DNA of 64,000 bases. Source: Pelobates cultripes (Eukaryota > Chordata > Amphibia > Anura > Pelobatidae). Positions 21,241-32,652 of the stretch are shown here, piece after piece. A model generated the notes under the pieces. That model saw nothing but the letters and a program-made list of their open reading frames with translations. It was not told the DNA's origin and ran no database searches. The stretch spans positions 119,724,754 to 119,788,753 of the forward strand of contig OW240917.1 in NCBI GenBank assembly GCA_933207985.1, written 5' to 3'. The position numbers were made by a program, and so were the translations under genes. Numbering within the stretch: the stretch's first letter is position 1; each line of letters begins with the position of its first letter.

Positions 21241-22719
21241 TCCACCAACCTCCATTATAATGTGATTTCAACCAAATACATTTCCATTCCCAATACATCG
21301 TATCCCCATGCATTTCCCTAAATCCCAGTTCCATCTCATTTTCCCCAATACACACACACATGCCTCCAGGAGACTTGGGACATAAATCCTCCAGCACCTT
21401 GTGTGTGTATGTGAAGGATTCTGAAGGTCAGAGTTACATATGTTGTCCATGAAATGGACACACTGGTTTATGGCCAAGGGAACTGTGTGCCTGTGTCCTA
21501 GTCACGACAATATAACCACTGTACCAATAATCTTAACTCAGTGAGCTTATCAACTACCCATGTCACTGCAAAACATGTGGAAACATAAAGAACAATGACC
21601 ACTGGATGCTATTCTGTAATTTTTATGTAACCTCCAATCTTTTCTTTCTTTTAATAATTGTATTTATCCAGAATAGGCCTGTTTCTTATAAATAAATATA
21701 TATATTAATTTAACTATGCTTGCTTCATATCTTGGGAGGGTTGCAGGGAACTTGCAGTAAGCTTGTTAGCTGAGGGTTTAATCACCTCATATATCTTTAC
21801 TACCTCTTCAGGATGTGATGGTAATAGGTGATCGGGACACCTAAAAAGAAGCAGGCTCTTGTCTGGTAGCAAAATCTTCTGCCCCTTTCCTTTAGTGCCC
21901 CATGGATCTCATTGACCAACCCAGGCCCCAAATGGAGCAAATCCCGTTTTCAAATAAAGTACAAATAACCAACTGTATATTTTCTCCAATTCATTTTTCC
22001 ATGTGGTTTGTGTTTTTTAAAATACATGCAGTAGAGCACATACGTTGCCCTTGTAACCTTGCTGTTGAAAACACTGCCATTTCCGAGAAATTACACATAT
22101 TGTAGATTCCACGTTGCTACTGACTGTCAGACACTAGGAACTTCAGACCAAGATAGATCCAATTGGTCTGATATCCCGTGTCAGCAGGCTGATTGCGGAC
22201 ACTGAGTCAGGGTGTAATTCTTCTCTATCAAAAGCATTGGAATAGCGGGCAGGGCAATATCCATGTATGTCTACAATGTTTCTTTTGGTATTCCTAACAC
22301 TAAAGTGTTCCTTTATGAACCACCAGACACTTCTGAAGTGCTTTAAAATGCAACCCATAAACTATAATAAGTACATCTTCTGTTGATTTAAAGTGGACCT
22401 GACACCTTCACAAGTGCTTACTTTACAGTGGGCTTTCATGCTGACATGCTTTCTGGAATTTTCTATGACTCCTCACCATTAATGTATCCCATGGATTTGA
22501 TGGACTCCTATTTGTCCTGGCAGCTTCAAAAATAGAAAGAAAATATTTAAATTCAAGATAAGTGAATAATTATGCAGTATTTGCAAAACTAGCACAACTG
22601 ATGATGATTTGTTTTTTAAAAACATTAGGTTACAATTAGTTAGTATTGCGGTGACCTTGTAAACACCATAACCACTACAAGTTAGTGTTATGGTAATATG
22701 GCAAATAGGCTAGGGTACT
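21241..22719. other. Unrecognised intergenic stretch
   Basis: No coding similarity was found. Possible T2-type fragments occur at 22380-22460 (TTTAAAGTGGACCTGACACC) and 22645-22695 (ACACCATAACCACTACAAG, then GTTATGG), a motif also present at 2755 and 51740. The rest is plain sequence. Confidence 0.4.
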
Positions 22720-23177
22720 GATTGATTATCTTGTGTATCTGCCCACCGGCCAAATTAAAGAAGTAGTGCGTGCACGCTCCTAAAGTAATTCACACCAGAC
22801 ACAGGTTTCGGGTTAATGAAAAACTTGAGGAATGTTTATTCTGAGGGGACGGCATGCCCCTTATAAAGCAAAATTACATCATATGCATTGTCAGAGATAA
22901 CATGAAATAATACATCAATAATTGGTTAGGTGTTAAGTGGTTCATTTATTGCTCTTCCTACCGGGTGTGATGTCACTGGTATCTTGGAGGTCTCCCCCAG
23001 ATTCCAGCGCCATCTTGTTAGTGAGGGTGTTAGTCAATGTCGAAGGGAAACTCCCTAGCGGCCATTTTAGGTAAATCACATATAAGGTTGAATAATGCTG
23101 ATAATGCTGATTGTAGGTATGCTGAGTAAATAGGCATTTTACTAACATAAATTGGATTAATATTTTTGTCCTTAACA
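22720..23177 (-). mobile_element. LTR-like dispersed repeat, copy 2
   Basis: The second copy of the repeat at 5883-6520, in the same orientation. Shared blocks are TGCGTGCACGCT, AATTCACACC, GTTAATGAAAAAC, TTTATTCT and the end TGTCCTTAACA. The minus strand carries AATAAACATTCC, a probable polyadenylation hexamer. No target duplication is visible. Confidence 0.5.
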
Positions 23178-23640
23178 CTGATATTTTTTTTTTTTGTCAA
23201 ACAAGGTTTGCTCCAGCACCTTCTCCAGCCATGTTGGTAATGCAACATTTCCACTTTTACATCATCGATATCAATTCCATCCAACTTAGAAAGTGATAAA
23301 TGGCTGAGAGTGCCATCCAAAATTTGTATTGTGACTAAAACTGTAAAGGATGAATATATATTTAGATAGTTGAAGAAAGGGGATACCTGTTTACTGACAC
23401 AGGAAATTATTCATTTATATTGTACTGCTCCCTATTTCTGAATGACACAAATGGCAGAATTTATGGCACAGCTTATTGCTATTTTAAATTGGCCCAGGGA
23501 TATAGAAAGGGTTCATAACTATTCATTTTGAGCATTCCTACATATAAGTGTTACATGTTTGAAATGGTGGTTAATTCTACACAAAGAATTTCCGAGATAG
23601 ATATAAGCATGTATGGAATTTCTCAGGACAATCCCTACTT
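23178..23640. other. Unrecognised AT-rich stretch
   Basis: CAAACAAGGTTTGCTC at 23199 recurs in the other LTR-like copy (ACACAAGGTTTGCTC near 6328), so LTR-related sequence may extend past 23177. Nothing else is recognised. Confidence 0.35.
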
Positions 23641-24402
23641 TTCTTTTTTTTTCTTCCAACTTTTCTTTCTTTTATTTTGTGTATATCAAAAAACATAAAT
23701 AATAATATAATGACAAGACAATAAATATATAATACAAAAATACAATATAATCCTAGGTGGGTGATGGCATGTGGTGTTTATTTTATTACTTCATTTCAAT
23801 TTGCTTTTATAAGTAATTAATAGTTGTATTTCGGGGATAAATTTCTTATGAATTATTTATTATCTTGCGCAATTACTTTATCAAGTCATCCCTGCGTTTC
23901 CCAGTATTTAAAGGAGCCTACTGCTAAAATATAATTTTTTCCTTGTGTTAGCCCTCTTTTCATTTGTAATTGGAATTTTATTTGGTCTTTTAACGAGTGC
24001 CGTGTAGGGACTGCTAGGGTTTTCCATCTTTGAGCAATTAAAGTTTTTGCTGCTATTAATATGTGCAAAGCCAACATTTTTGCAATTTATTTAAGTTGGG
24101 CCAATTTAAATGCAATAGGTATGATTCTTGTGTGTTTCTGATTCCCCTAATCTTAAAATTTTCTAAAATTGAAGTGACCAAATCCCAGTATTTATCCAAC
24201 CTAGGACAGGTCCACCAGACATGGGTATAGGAACCAGTCTCTGACTTACATTTCCAGCAGGAGGTTGGGCAATTCTCATACATCTTGTTTAATTTTTCTG
24301 GCACTAAGTGCCATCTATGCATGATTTTATACTGTATTTCTAACAGATTCAAGCAATGTATAGATTTTTTAAGATATGGCATAGTACTAAACCAGTTGTT
24401 TA

Positions 24403-25965
24403 CAGGGAGTGCAGAATTATTAGGCAAATGAGTATTTTGACCACATCATCCTCTTTATGCATGTTGTCTTACTCCAAGCTGTATAGGCTCGAAAGCCTAC
24501 TACCAATTAAGCATATTAGGTGATGTGCATCTCTGTAATGAGAAGGGGTGTGGTCTAATGACATCAACACCCTATATCAGGTGTGCATAATTATTAGGCA
24601 ACTTCCTTTCCTTTGGCAAAATGGGTCAAAAGAAGGACTTGACAGGCTCAGAAAAGTCAAAAATAGTGAGATATCTTGCAGAGGGATGCAGCACTCTTAA
24701 AATTGCAAAGCTTCTGAAGCGTGATCATCGAACAATCAAGCGTTTCATTCAAAATAGTCAGCAGGGTCGCAAGAAGCGTGTGGAAAAACCAAGGCGCAAA
24801 ATAACTGCCCATGAACTGAGAAAAGTCAAGCGTGCAGCTGCCACGATGCCACTTGCCACCAGTTTGGCCATATTTCAGAGCTGCAACATCACTGGAGTGC
24901 CCAAAAGCACAAGGTGTGCAATACTCAGAGACATGGCCAAGGTAAGAAAGGCTGAAAGACGACCACCACTGAACAAGACACACAAGCTGAAACGTCAAGA
25001 CTGGGCCAAGAAATATCTCAAGACTGATTTTTCTAAGGTTTTATGGACTGATGAAATGAGAGTGAGTCTTGATGGGCCAGATGGATGGGCCCGTGGCTGG
25101 ATTGGTAAAGGGCAGAGAGCTCCAGTCCGACTCAGACGCCAGCAAGGTGGAGGTGGAGTACTGGTTTGGGCTGGTATCATCAAAGATGAGCTTGTGGGGC
25201 CTTTTCGGGTTGAGGATGGAGTCAAGCTCAACTCCCAGTCCTACTGCCAGTTCCTGGAAGACACCTTCTTCAAGCAGTGGTACAGGAAGAAGTCTGCATC
25301 CTTCAAGAAAAACATGATTTTCATGCAGGACAATGCTCCATCACACGCGTCCAAGTACTCCACAGCGTGGCTGGCAAGAAAGGGTATAAAAGAAGAAAAT
25401 CTAATGACATGGCCTCCTTGTTCACCTGATCTGAACCCCATTGAGAACCTGTGGTCCATCATCAAATGTGAGATTTACAAGGAGGGAAAACAGTACACCT
25501 CTCTGAACAGTGTCTGGGAGGCTGTGGTTGCTGCTGCACGCAATGTTGATGGTGAACAGATCAAAACACTGACAGAATCCATGGATGGCAGGCTTTTGAG
25601 TGTCCTTGCAAAGAAAGGTGGCTATATTGGTCACTGATTTGTTTTTGTTTTGTTTTTGAATGTCAGAAATGTATATTTGTGAATGCTGAGATGTTATATT
25701 GGTTTCACTGGTAATAATAAATAATTGAAATGGGTATATATTTGTTTTTTGTTAAGTTGCCTAATAATTATGCACAGTAATAGTCACCTGCACACACAGA
25801 TATCCCCCTAACATAGCTATAACTAAAAACAAACTAAAAACTACTTCCAAAAATATTCAGCTTTGATATTAATGAGTTTTTTGGGTTCATTGAGAACATG
25901 GTTGTTGATCAATAATAAAATTAATCCTCAAAAATACAACTTGCCTAATAATTCTGCACTCCCTG
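24403..25965 (+). mobile_element. Intact Tc1-type transposon, copy 1 (1563 bp)
   Basis: It is flanked by TA duplications (24401-24402 and 25966-25967). Outer ends are perfect inverted repeats of 25 bp beginning CAGGGAGTGCAGAATTATTA. Each end also has an inner related copy (TGCATAATTATTAGGCA at 24584-24600, and its inverse at 25757-25774), giving an IR/DR arrangement with two transposase sites per end, as in Sleeping Beauty-type elements. It encodes an uninterrupted transposase. It sits in the L1 remnant and differs from copy 2 by about four substitutions and two single-base indels by eye. Confidence 0.95.
24621..25637 (+). CDS. Tc1-type transposase, intact, 338 aa
   Basis: Cut-and-paste DNA transposase of the Tc1/mariner superfamily. 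Residues 8-48 form the first helix-turn-helix (LTGSEKSKIVRYLAEGCSTL, then IAKLLKRDHRTIKRF). GRKKRVEKPRRK at 49-60 is a GRPR-like and nuclear-localisation stretch leading into a second DNA-binding helix region (about 61-110). The catalytic core follows: D144 in LWTDEM, D237 in MQDNAPSH and E275 in SPDLNPIENLW. There are 37 residues between D237 and E275, so the triad is DD37E rather than the usual DD34E. The glycine-rich box QQGGGGVLVWAG is at 174-185. Length and all motifs are those of a full-length enzyme, with no stop or frameshift. The first ATG is used because the terminal repeat ends just upstream. The protein is identical to that of copy 2. The DD37E lineage is known in vertebrates; activity itself is inference. 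Confidence 0.96.
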   Translation: MGQKKDLTGSEKSKIVRYLAEGCSTLKIAKLLKRDHRTIKRFIQNSQQGRKKRVEKPRRKITAHELRKVKRAAATMPLATSLAIFQSCNITGVPKSTRCAILRDMAKVRKAERRPPLNKTHKLKRQDWAKKYLKTDFSKVLWTDEMRVSLDGPDGWARGWIGKGQRAPVRLRRQQGGGGVLVWAGIIKDELVGPFRVEDGVKLNSQSYCQFLEDTFFKQWYRKKSASFKKNMIFMQDNAPSHASKYSTAWLARKGIKEENLMTWPPCSPDLNPIENLWSIIKCEIYKEGKQYTSLNSVWEAVVAAARNVDGEQIKTLTESMDGRLLSVLAKKGGYIGH

Positions 25966-28900
25966 TATATCTATTTCATGTCCAAGCTCTCTCTCCCAGC
26001 TAATGAGGGCTTTAGATTTTATCAAATAATCATCAGGTAACTCCAATAGGTCTTTTTAAATAATTTTTTTTCTAATCGTTATTTCTCCTTCTAATAAATG
26101 GATTTTTTAAATTTTTATTTGGGTAGCGTTCTTGCTTTCCTTTAGTAAAAAGCCTCTTATTCTTAAATAGGTACAAATTTCCCCATTTGGAAGGGAGAAC
26201 TTGAGCCTAAGTTGGGGAAAATCTTTACCATCGTTCCATAGTTGCCTATATATACATTTGCCATTTTGGTTCCATCGTTTAATATCTAAATCTGGGATAT
26301 TATCTTCTAAAAAAATGCATCGGAGTATAGGGAAGAACAAAACATTGGATATATAGCTTTTTTTCCCATTTCATCCAAAAATCTAAAAGACTATAGATTA
26401 TTTTTATAATCATTAAATATTTTTTTATTTAAAGCTGAATATAATAGAAGGGATAGTTATTCCTTTCCTAACACCAAGACTTCACATTCATACCATATTT
26501 CATGTTTTTCCTCCACTCTAAGCAATTTAAGCAGATGCCACATCATTGCTGCATCATGGTATTTATTTATGTCTGTTACTATAATAACGGCCAAATGCAG
26601 CGTTAATATCTTGTGGTTTTAATATGGTTTTAAATGATATGTATCATTCTCTTTTAATTTTATAGATTCTTCTTGTTGCTATTCTTTTTTTTTTTCAATT
26701 TACTGGTGAGGAGTTTATCTGCTTTTTTATTTTTATAGTACCAAGTTTGGTTTAGTCTTTTTAAATTCTCTTAATTTTTTTTTTTCCTGGTAAACATTTA
26801 TCTTATTTTTAATTTCTATTAACGTCTTGGTAGTTAAAGCTGATGGGACTTGTTTATTTGTTCTTGACAATTGTTCAATTTCTAATAACTCTGGGAGCGG
26901 AAGTTGTCTTCCCTTCTATCTCTAGACCCCAGCATTATTAAATGGCCTCTCAGTACGCATTTGTATGCACACCAAATATTTACTGGCTGAATTTCATCAG
27001 AATCATTTTCTTTAAAAAAAAAATGCAGTAATTTCCCTTAGATATGTTACATTTGAATATTTTGCCAATATGGAATTATTTCATTTCAATCCATACCTGG
27101 AGTTCTATTCTTTTTCTCATTAGATATCATATTAACCGCATTATGATCGGACCATGTTATATGCAATATATATATATATTTTCTCTATCTCATAAAATGA
27201 GCTTCGTCTAGGAACATGTCCAATCTAGAATATGAGAAATAAATCTAGGGAAAATATGTGTAGTCCCGTTCAATCGGGCTAAAGACTCATATAATGAGTG
27301 CTCCTTCAGGTTTTGTTGGAATTTATTAGTCTGGCTGACTATTTCCCTGGAGCATCTAGCATCCTTGGGAAGCCTTTTGTTCACATCTACATCCTAGATC
27401 ATGTTGAAATCTCCTGCCATTATCAGTTTACCTTGTTTCACTGTCTCTAACCTATTCAACATTTTCCTTAGAAAATTTGGGGGGGATTTATTTGGGGCGT
27501 ACAAATTTACAATCGTGTATAAATTTTCGTTCAGCCGACATACAAGAATAATAAATCTATGTCTATCATTTCTTCAGAATTCAGTTTTTCCGAAATTAAA
27601 ACTACACTCATCTTTTTTTTCTTTTTTTTTTAGATAGAGAAGATTCCGCTGCCGTTAAATATCCCTTGATACTAGATTTTTTTTTTTATATCACTTTAGA
27701 CCAGTGAGTTTCTGGAATTAAAACAATATCTATGTGCTCTTTATTTAAAATTTTAGACAGATAGTTATTTTAAAAATAGTATTTAACCCCCAAACATTTA
27801 ATGTCATCCATTTGACCATATTTGATTGTCAGTCGGTATAATTACAAGCTCCCTTTCTATTCCACATGTCATCTTCCCCTTACAATAAACAAAATATAAC
27901 ATATAATATACATGTGAGAAAGAAACACTCTCTTCAACATGTACCCCCCTATTATAAACAACAACAAAAACTTATATAGCACATAAGGTAAGGGGAAAAA
28001 ACCCTCTAGTACTCGTGCTTCTCTATTGTACATCAACGTTGAAGCGGACTCATCATGAATCCAAACCATGGGACTGAGGCGTCTATTATCGCTATATAAT
28101 AATATATGTTAAAAAAAACAAACAGCAAAAAAATAAAAGATCCCACATATATATTTATATACACTGTATATATAAACTAGTTTTTTGCTGTTTCAATTAT
28201 TTTACAGACCGTCAGCCTACTATAATTCAATGGAAAAAAAAATAGAGGAGTTAGACTCTCTATCTCCCTTTGTTCGTTAGAAAAAGTAAAATCTTGTTCC
28301 TGATTATTACTCAATTCCAATATATATTATAAAAGGTAGGCCATATCTTTCTACTAAATTTTCATATTTCTTTACTTTGTGTATCAGAAAACTCTTAGTG
28401 TAAATTATAAAGGTTAAAGTGCTAATGTATAGTTAAATCTATAACCAAGTATTCCATCCAATTGTGGATTCCTTTTTAAATTCTTTTACTTATTACCTCT
28501 CGTTGATTTTTCTAATGTCTTTGTGCCCATTTATATTTATATCAACACCTATTAATATGTGAGAAAACCAACTATCTTTGTGAATATGTGAATTGATTAG
28601 CTTTATAATATAGATTAGGGATTTTATATAAGTGTTTCATTAACTAAGTGAAATGTGAAGAGTATCTTAGTCGTTTAACTTTATCAGTGGAAACATCTAT
28701 TTCATATCTCTCTTTTTTCTTCCCCTCTCGTTTATTTCATATTCCTCTTTACTCCCTAATCACTTTCCCCTTGCTCACACTAAATTTGAATAAGTGTTTT
28801 AGACTAATATAGGAAAACACCCCATATCTCACAAATCAACATTTTGTAATTGAGGGACACTGTATCATCCCCTTAATATAATTTTTACATAGGAGTAGGA

Positions 28901-29956
28901 TAATAATCTAAAAAAAAAAAAAAAAAGTCTCTACTTTCTCTTCTCCCTTTGTTTTTCTCTCTCTTATTCTTTTCGCTTCTCCTTCCTTCTCTTCTTCTAT
29001 TCCTTCTACCCCTCTCCTCTGTTCTTCTTCCTATATTCATCAGTCTCTGTATTTTTCCATCCATAATTTCACCTCTTTTGGTTTTAGGAAGGATTTTCTT
29101 TTACCTTCATCTTGGATTCTCAAGCTTACAGGAAAGCCCCAATTATAAGGGATGTTCTTCTCTCTCATAATCTTTGTAATAGGTGCAAAAGATCTTCTAA
29201 ATTGCTTTGTGTAGAAGGCTAGATCTTGTAATATCTGGATATTTTCAATTTTTTTTCTCTTTTTAAGTTCAATCTGTTTGCCCTTAGAACTTCTTCTTTA
29301 TGTTTATAAGAGTGAAAGAGGGCTATCATGTCCCTTGGTGCCGAGGGCGAAACTGATTTTGGTTTAAAGACACGGTGTACACATTCTATTACTTGGTCTT
29401 TCCTTATAAATTTTATACCCATATTTTCAATTTTTTTTTAGAAGGAATTCTTCCAGACTATCTTGTGGGATATCGTCTGTAAAAGTGTACGTTTAAGCGT
29501 CTCGATCTATCTTTAGCTCAGAAATGTTTAATTCAAGTGTAACCACTTTATTCTCGATTTTGGTGATTTGTTCTTTGTTCTCTTTATTTATTTGGAGAGA
29601 TGAATCGATTTTTTTCTTCCATCTTTTCAACTCTAGAGCTAAGTTCTGTAATATCTTCCTTAATTCCTTTAGAATTTGTTTGGATCTCAGCTTTTAATTG
29701 TCCCAAGAGTTGTGATAGTGATATCTCAAGATGTTTTGGAGTAACTGCTCTATGTCTCTGTATTGCTGGTGAATTGATCTGCGACTCTTCTGTATTAATA
29801 GATTCAATAATACTCTGTTCTTCATCTTGTAGAGATGAATCTTGATGTTCCTGAAAATTATGTTCCTATTCTATCATCCTTCTTTTTCCAATCTTGCTCC
29901 ATAGCTATCTTTTTATCCTTTTTTAGATGTTTCTCAGGAGGCTTTCTATTTGCCAT

Positions 29957-30814
29957 TTTAAGTCGTGTTTATGTTTATGTGGCTGATAAGGAAGGAATTT
30001 AAAAAAAATCTCTCTGTGATTCAACTTCCTCTCTCTTTCTCCTCCCTTATATTCTTCTTCCTTCCCTTTAATTCTAGTTTTTTTCGCTTCTTTCTTACTT
30101 CTTAAGCTTTCCTTAATTTTTAATTCTCTATCTTTGTCTGCCCTTTCACCCTGTTTCTTCCTTAATTCCCCCCCTTCTTTAAAAAAAAAAACCCTACTTT
30201 TCATATTGAATACTATTGTTTCCAAGACACAAGATAAAACAGTACAATCACACAATGTGAGCAAGACAGATAATAAAGTATGCAGTTGTAACTCTATTGT
30301 AATAAATAAACAGTTGAAAAGTTAAAAGGGAAAAATGAAAATACTAGAGTACTAATTCATGATATTAGAATGCCAAGGTAAGCTGTCAGTAAACCCATTG
30401 TATCCCAATGCCCCTTAGTGTCCCAGGAGCAGTCGATGGGTATTATGTGGGGCAGTAAGAGATGAGGGCCAATTAAGTGCATTGTTCAAATGCACGAACA
30501 TGCAACATTTTGCATTGTTCATTGGTTTGAAATTGCTTAAAAGGATGCCATATTTTGTCAACGTTCAATTTTTAATTGAATGTTCACCTGCTTAATAGAG
30601 AGTGGTTAATGAGTTAATGACTGCTCACCATTTTGTTTGCATCTGCCATGTTATGCCATTTGCTCAAAGGTTCTTGCCTTTTTTTTTCTTCTAAACACAC
30701 ATTACAGTTGTCTAACAGTTTGTCTTTTCTCAGTGTGAAAACCTCATTTTACTAACTGAATATCTTGTCCTTAAAGTGTGGTCTGAGAAAACTTAGATAA
30801 GGATGCCTCCTGGC
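29957..30814. other. AT-rich stretch, possible L1 5' region
   Basis: Upstream of the L1 ORF1 start. The minus strand at 30000-30180 reads as Lys/Glu/Arg-rich low-complexity frames with an A-rich run at 30181-30190. It may be L1 5'UTR, but nothing marks its end. 30330-30810 is unrecognised. Confidence 0.35.
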
Positions 30815-30988
30815 CATCTTACCAATATTGATGCATACAAAGATTTATTATACTTTGCAAAAATAATTAAGCAGAGACTTTAGCCAAAAAAGGATTTGGC
30901 CTTCCATATCCTTGTTTGGCTAAAGTCTCTGCCTAATTATTTTTGAAAAGTATAATAAATCTTTGTATGCATCAATATTAGTAAGATG
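30815..30988. mobile_element. Foldback MITE, 174 bp
   Basis: Near-perfect palindrome with outer ends CATCTTACCAATATTGATGC / GCATCAATATTAGTAAGATG and inner arms TAATTA..GCAGAGACTTTAGCC. The loop is at about 30895-30905. No coding content. Confidence 0.85.
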
Positions 30989-31612
30989 TACTAACCTATT
31001 GGTTTTCTACTCCTTCTGTAACCAGAATGAGTACAGAATGTTGTGTCTGCCTGCTCCAAACTCCACTTTCTCAGCTGTTGATTACAATGTGACACTTTCA
31101 ATAAAGAAACGGAAGAATCTCCAGTCGTGCGATCTTGTTTTCCATGCAGTCCAACAATCACTAACAATCGCAATCAGTTTTTCAGATTTTTCTTATATGC
31201 CAGTGGTGAGGTCACCATGTGATTGAATTTCAGCTCTTGTGTCCACGGCTAATTTCATGAAATTTGCTCTGAGGAAGGACCTCAAATTGTGCAGCATGCA
31301 CTGAACCAATCCACCTTTTTCTGGATCAGCAGCAGTGAATGAAATGAAAGTGTCACCACTCCTTCCTGAAAGTGAGGCAGGAGAGGTAGCTGGCTGGGTG
31401 CCATCTTGGGCCTGAATGGCCAGGGAAGTCTATGCTGTAACTTGTAGCAAAGCGCTTATGGGTTTTTTTTTGTGTGTGAGTGGATTAGTCAGGGTGTGAT
31501 CTAGGGGAGGAGGAGCTGGAATTCCTCTGCAGAATTGCTGTCAAATAAGCTACATTGCGCCCGATGTAGCCATAGCTTCATGCTTTCAAATCCATGAACA
31601 GGAAAGTAACAC
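30989..31612. other. Unrecognised intergenic stretch
   Basis: No coding similarity or terminal repeats were found. A G/T-rich run lies at 31461-31480. Confidence 0.4.
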
Positions 31613-31619
31613 CCTAGGG

Positions 31620-31766
31620 CAGTGATGGCTAACCTTGACACCATAAATAGTTTCTGGACTACATTTCCCATGATGCTCAGCTAGCTTTTAGACTCTAAAA
31701 GCTAGCTGAGCATCATGGGAAATGTAGTCCAGAAACAACTTATGGTGTCAAGGTGAGCCATCATTG
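31620..31766. mobile_element. hAT MITE, palindromic, 147 bp
   Basis: It starts CAGTGATGGCTAACCTTGAC and ends with the inverse (GGTGAGCCATCATTG). Flanks CCCTAGGG (31612-31619) and CCCTAGGA (31767-31774) agree at 7 of 8 bases, an hAT-type duplication. Both arms hold GGACTACATTTCCCATGATG, one per strand. Confidence 0.88.
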
Positions 31767-31832
31767 CCCTAGGACAATCTCAAACTTGACAGACTGATAC
31801 TAAAGAAACCCAATATCTCCACTGACAATTAA

Positions 31833-32302
31833 TTAAATGGATTCTATAGTGCCAGGAAAACAAACCCTTTTTTACTGGTATTATAGGCTGCAGTGCCCCC
31901 CTTCCGCGGTGGTGAAGGGGTTAAAACCCATTCAGACATTTACCTGAATCCAGCGCCGAGGGCAGACATTGGGTCAGACTCCGTCCATGCTCCTTCCCTG
32001 CTGACGTCAGCCGGCGAGGGAGATCTAATGCATATGCGCAGTGATGGCCACACTCGCATTAGGATTTTCCCATAGGAATGCATTATTCAATGCTTTCCTA
32101 AGGGGAAAAAAAATCTGACGATGGAGATCCTCATGCATAGCTGGTAGACAGCCACTAGAAAAGGAGTTAACCCTCAGAGGTAATTATTGCAGTTTTCCAG
32201 AAACTGCAATAATTACCACTGTAGGGTTAAGTGACATGGGACATCGCACCCAGACCATTTCAATGAGCTGAAGAGGTCTGGGTGCCTACTGTGTCCCTTT
32301 AA
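31833..32302. mobile_element. T2-like MITE, multi-hairpin subfamily B
   Basis: TTAA at 31833-31836 and at 32299-32302. It runs through CTATAGTGCCAGGAAAAC, CCAGCGCCGAGG, then hairpins TAATTATTGCAGTTT/AAACTGCAATAATTA (32180-32216) and GCACCCAGACC/GGTCTGGGTGC (32247-32285), ending CTGTGTCCCTTTAA. Related copies lie at 42465-42888 and 48912-49439. Confidence 0.8.
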
Positions 32303-32650
32303 AGCCAAATGTGGAAGACAATACATAGATGAGGTGAAACTACTTTTTAATAAAACACTGATCCAAAATATTGGATGTGTTAAAAAAAAACAAACAACCA
32401 AAATTATCTTTTATGCATCTCTTTTCCATGAGAGTTTTATACGTTTCCAAAGATTTTGGTAACTATATTCACTCTATACCTTGTGATTGTGGCACCTGGA
32501 TCTGTATTTTAACTTCGGTTACATACAACTCTGTGTATTTGCCTATTTCGGTCACTGTGGAAAAAAAAAAAAAGGACTGAGTTGCTCTGGTATATATATA
32601 TATATATATATCTACACAATATTAATTCATAATCCGATCAGCAAACAGAT
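32303..32650. other. Intergenic, short AT microsatellite
   Basis: No genes. An (A)n run lies at 32562-32573 and a (TA)n run at 32592-32612. Confidence 0.4.
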
Positions 32651-32652
32651 TA

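Larger units (their letters stand above)
23641..29956 (-). mobile_element. L1-type LINE, degenerate, with Tc1 inserted
   Basis: Minus-strand coding debris is in L1 order. ORF1 is at about 29956-28990: it starts MANRKPPEKHLKKDKK, then a coiled coil near LGQLKAEIQTNSKGIKED and a C-terminal domain PITKIMREKNIPYNWGFP. ORF2 starts near 27810 with MDDIKCLGVKYYF. Endonuclease-like GDFNMI and DVDVNKRLPKDA lie near 27400. The ORF2 C-terminus near 26340-26110 gives RWNQNGKCIYRQLWNDGKDF, and near 24430-24060 gives YKIMHRWHLVPEKLNKMYEN with the CWKC...HVWW cysteine motif. ORF2 is about 2.6 kb after removing the Tc1, so much of RT is deleted. Stops throughout make it dead. About 1.1 kb between ORF1 and ORF2 is unexplained. 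Confidence 0.8.

Noticed and set aside
24657..25634. Frames antisense to or out of phase with the Tc1 transposase
   Set aside because: Shadow frames of a well-supported coding region; the same set repeats at 44279-45256.
23886..30264. Small minus-strand frames as separate host genes
   Set aside because: They fall in order as pieces of a decayed L1 (ORF1 coiled coil and C-terminal domain, then ORF2 parts).
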